This document shows positions 61,647 to 64,000 of a DNA stretch of 64,000 bases, piece by piece. The DNA comes from CAYQTL01 sp964420405 (GTDB lineage: Bacteria > Acidobacteriota > Thermoanaerobaculia > Thermoanaerobaculales > Sulfomarinibacteraceae), in contig CAYQTL010000005.1 of NCBI GenBank assembly GCA_964420405.1, positions 62,001 through 126,000 of the forward strand. Direction: 5' to 3'. The notes under the pieces were generated by a model. That model saw only the letters and a program-made list of their open reading frames with translations, had not been told where the DNA came from and did no database searches. The position numbers were made by a program, and so were the translations under genes. Each line of letters opens with the position of its first letter. Position 1 is the stretch's first letter.

Positions 61647-63080
61647 GTGCCGCGGGGGTTCCAGCTCGACTGGGTTCTGGTCCGGGTCAACACGGTGCGG
61701 CGGATCGTCGCCGTCGCCGTGACCGGAGCGCTCGCCGCGGCGCTGCTCGGGTTCGCCTACGTCAGGCTCCACGTGCCGCCGGAGACCCGGGCGCGCCGGG
61801 CGATCGAGGCCGCCGAGGTCGCCCGGGAGCGGGTGCTCGACCGGCCGGTGGCGGTGCGGTTCCGCAGCGAGTTCGAGCAGGCCGGGCAGCAGCTCGACGC
61901 AGCCCGGGTCGCCTACGCGGACGAGGACTGGGGCCGGGCGGAGGACCTGGCCGGCGACGCCCGCCGCTGGTTCGAGGGGATGCTCGGGGACCGCCAGCGG
62001 GAGCTGGTGGGCGTCGGCCGGTTCTTCAGCATCGAAGGCAGGATCCAGGTCCAGCGCGCCGGCCGCCCCGAGTGGCAGGCCGCCGACCTTTCAATGCCCG
62101 TGTTCAATGGCGACTTCGTGCAGAGCGGTCGCGACGGCACCGCCGAGATCATGTTCAACGACGGCACCCTCTACCGGGTCGCACCGGGCTCGCTGCTCGA
62201 GATCCACCACGTCGACGAGGGCCGACGCCAGGAGGGCGCCGGCAACGTCACGATGGTGACGGGCCGCCTCAACGTGTACACGTCGGCGTCCCCGTCGACG
62301 GTGACGACCGACAGCACCGCCACCGAGATCGGGGTCGACAGCCGCGTGTCGGTCGACGTCCAGGCGGCCGAGGCCGGCGGCGAGACCACGGTGGCGGCGT
62401 TCACCGGCGCGGCACGGGTGCGCAACCGCCTCGGCGACGAGGTGGTGGTGTCGAGCCGAGAGGTCGTCGCGGCGGACCCGACGGGCCGGTTCTCCGGCAA
62501 GCAGCGGCTGCCGGATCCGCCGTCCCCACTCGAGCCGTCCAACAACGCCGCCTTCGACCTGGTGCGCCATCGTGTCATCGGGCTGCGGTGGAGGACGCCG
62601 CCGGGGGGGCAGCGGGTCCACCTCCAGGTCAGCCGGTCGCAGCGCTTCGCCGGCGAGCTCGACGTGGACGCGGAGCGTCTCGACGGCGACGCCGCGAGGT
62701 TGCAGGCGATCCAGCCCGGCACCTACTTCTGGCGGCTGGCGGCCCTCGGCAGCGGCGCGGTACGCTCCGAGTGGAGCCCGGTTCGGCGGTTCCGCATCCT
62801 CGACCCGCGCAGCCAGCCCGTGATGAGCGACCACGAGCCGCCGGAGCTGGCGATCGCCCAGACCCAGCAGCTCGGCCACGTGTTCATCCTCGAGGGCACC
62901 ACCGAGGTGGGCGCCCAGGTGACGGTCAACGACGAGCCGGTGGAGGTCGACGCGGACGGACGCTTCCACAAGACGCTCGAGGCCACCCACGAGGGTTGGA
63001 ACACGTTGCGGGTGGTCGCGGTCGACCCGTCGGGCAACCGAACCGAGCGCCTCGAACGCGTCTTCGTGGAGGTCTACTGA
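61647..63080 (+). CDS. FecR-domain membrane-anchored protein
   Basis: 477 residues from a GTG with GGAAAGGGG about 7-16 nt upstream. One N-terminal helix (about 18-38) anchors it, with most of the protein outside the cytoplasm. A helical segment with AAEVARERVLD follows. A FecR-like beta domain is at about 125-280 (SIEGRIQVQRAG, GDFVQSGRDGTAEIMFNDGTLYRVAPGSLLEI, TEIGVDSRVSVDVQAAE). Two Ig- or FN3-like beta domains fill 300-477. The stop shares one base with the mreB start (TGATG), so it is coupled to cell-shape genes. Divergent from ppiD. Confidence 0.82.
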   Translation: MPRGFQLDWVLVRVNTVRRIVAVAVTGALAAALLGFAYVRLHVPPETRARRAIEAAEVARERVLDRPVAVRFRSEFEQAGQQLDAARVAYADEDWGRAEDLAGDARRWFEGMLGDRQRELVGVGRFFSIEGRIQVQRAGRPEWQAADLSMPVFNGDFVQSGRDGTAEIMFNDGTLYRVAPGSLLEIHHVDEGRRQEGAGNVTMVTGRLNVYTSASPSTVTTDSTATEIGVDSRVSVDVQAAEAGGETTVAAFTGAARVRNRLGDEVVVSSREVVAADPTGRFSGKQRLPDPPSPLEPSNNAAFDLVRHRVIGLRWRTPPGGQRVHLQVSRSQRFAGELDVDAERLDGDAARLQAIQPGTYFWRLAALGSGAVRSEWSPVRRFRILDPRSQPVMSDHEPPELAIAQTQQLGHVFILEGTTEVGAQVTVNDEPVEVDADGRFHKTLEATHEGWNTLRVVAVDPSGNRTERLERVFVEVY

Positions 63081-64000
63081 TGCCCCTCTCCAGCCTGCTC
63101 GGGCTGTTCTCGTCGGACCTGGCAATCGACCTCGGCACCGCCAACACCCTGGTCTACGTCCGTGGGCGGGGCATCTGCGTGGTCGAGCCCTCGATCGTGG
63201 CGGTCAACCGGACGACCAACAAGGTCGAGGCCGTCGGCACGAAGGCCAAGGAGATGCTCGGCAAGACGCCGAGCAACATCCAGGCGATCCGGCCCATGAA
63301 GGACGGCGTGATCGCCAACTTCGAGGTCACCGAGCGGATGCTCGAGCACTTCATCACCAAGGCGCACGGGCGGTCCTTCCTGGTGCGGCCGAGGATCGTG
63401 ATCTCGGTGCCGTCGGAGATCACCCAGGTGGAGAAGCGGGCGGTCAAGGACACCGCACTCAAGGCCGGCGCGTCGGAGGTCTACCTCATCGAGCAGGCGA
63501 TGGCCGCCGCGATCGGCGCCGGCCTGCCGATCACCGAGCCGTCGGGCAACATGATCGTCGACATCGGCGGCGGGACCAGCGACGTCGCGGTGATCTCGCT
63601 CGCCGGGGTGGTGTACGCGCGGTCGGTCCGGGTCGCCGGCAACGAGATGGACGAGGCGATCATCCAGTACCTGAAGAAGAAGTACAACCTACTACTGGGC
63701 GAGCGCACCGCCGAGCAGATCAAGATGGAGATCGGCTCGGCGTACCCCCTCGACGAGCCGCTGACCATGGACGTCAAGGGCCGCGACCTGGTGGAGGGCG
63801 TCCCGAAGAACCTGTCGGTGACCGACGAGGAGGTCCGCGAGGCCCTGACCGAGATCGTCGCGACCATCGTCGACGCGGTGCGCAACGCCCTCGAGCGGAC
63901 GCCGCCGGAGCTCTCGGCCGACATCATGGACAAGGGCATCATCCTGGCCGGCGGCGGATCGCTGCTGAAGAACCTCGACAAGCGGCTGCGCGAGGAGACC
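63080..64000 (+). CDS. mreB: Rod shape-determining protein MreB, 3' truncated by window edge
   Basis: Actin-like ATPase that guides cell-wall synthesis. About 307 residues are visible; usual length is near 345. Phosphate 1 AIDLGTANTLVYV, VSVPSEITQVEKRAV, connect/phosphate 2 IVDIGGGTSDVAVISL, SVRVAGNEMDEAI, and the IILAGGGSLLKNLDKRL adenosine motif at the end. Its ATG shares a base with the FecR gene stop (TGATG). mreC and mreD are expected downstream outside the window. Confidence 0.95.
   Translation, partial: MPLSSLLGLFSSDLAIDLGTANTLVYVRGRGICVVEPSIVAVNRTTNKVEAVGTKAKEMLGKTPSNIQAIRPMKDGVIANFEVTERMLEHFITKAHGRSFLVRPRIVISVPSEITQVEKRAVKDTALKAGASEVYLIEQAMAAAIGAGLPITEPSGNMIVDIGGGTSDVAVISLAGVVYARSVRVAGNEMDEAIIQYLKKKYNLLLGERTAEQIKMEIGSAYPLDEPLTMDVKGRDLVEGVPKNLSVTDEEVREALTEIVATIVDAVRNALERTPPELSADIMDKGIILAGGGSLLKNLDKRLREET

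Overview
The window is 64 kb of very GC-rich, densely packed bacterial chromosome on which I recognise 68 protein-coding genes. No tRNA, rRNA, CRISPR array, insertion sequence, integrase or phage gene was found. The content points to a Gram-negative (diderm) bacterium with a Ton/Exb system, TatA, a PpiD/SurA-type periplasmic foldase and MreB. Serine/threonine kinases with the HRDVSPQN catalytic loop, two DUF4388 proteins, an MglA-type GTPase and many TPR proteins resemble Acidobacteriota (for example the Thermoanaerobaculia/Holophagae side) or, less likely, Myxococcota. That assignment is inference from gene content, not from a marker phylogeny.

Layout. 1-4.1 kb: ubiX (cut by the window edge), a UbiA-family prenyltransferase, a deoxynucleoside kinase and panB-panC-panD, one forward operon. 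4.1-10.3 kb: serS, an HD-domain protein, glnA with a clear sigma70-type promoter and terminators, a roughly 640-bp stretch with no gene I can support, then a DUF6125-like protein and a PHP phosphoesterase. 10.3-15.4 kb: a reverse operon accD-folC-dgt-rpiB-glyA in which every junction overlaps. 15.5-18.6 kb: a small coiled-coil protein and a 921-residue chimera of degenerate receiver, Ser/Thr kinase, membrane anchor and periplasmic TonB C-terminal domain. 18.8-24.8 kb: yebC, ruvC, then an exbB-exbD-exbD-tonB-DUF4388-TPR operon. 24.8-31.3 kb: ftsE-ftsX, pgeF, rlmN, a sugar-kinase-like phosphotransferase, tatA, a GAF-GGDEF cyclase and a BolA-like gene. 31.4-34.7 kb: two cytochrome bd-related membrane subunits, one carrying two c-type heme motifs, and fur. 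35-45 kb: tyrS, a catalytically dead M16-like secreted protein, a membrane protein, ferritin, an ATP-grasp ligase, a second DUF4388 protein and an MglA-GAF-histidine kinase fusion. 45-57 kb: YjbQ, ComF, proline dehydrogenase, a MinD-like ATPase, an Hfq-like protein, ricT-purE-purD-pta, an Rrf2 regulator with cysK, and a membrane glycosyltransferase. 57-64 kb: a lipid kinase, ruvB-ruvA-ppiD on the reverse strand, and a FecR-domain protein leading into mreB, which runs off the end.

Most genes are housekeeping. The three most unusual proteins are the receiver/kinase/TonB chimera (15814-18579), the MglA/GAF/histidine-kinase fusion (42462-44657) beside a DUF4388 protein, and the CydA-like protein with a diheme cytochrome c tail (32499-34052). 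At DNA level, eight genes carry a TANNNT -10 box exactly 6-7 nt before the start codon and no visible Shine-Dalgarno, which suggests leaderless mRNAs. At 38292-38301 one 10-bp palindrome appears to be the -10 box for two divergent leaderless genes. A long nested inverted repeat (39832-39985) and hexanucleotide-repeat tracts around serS and glnA are the main unexplained non-coding structures.
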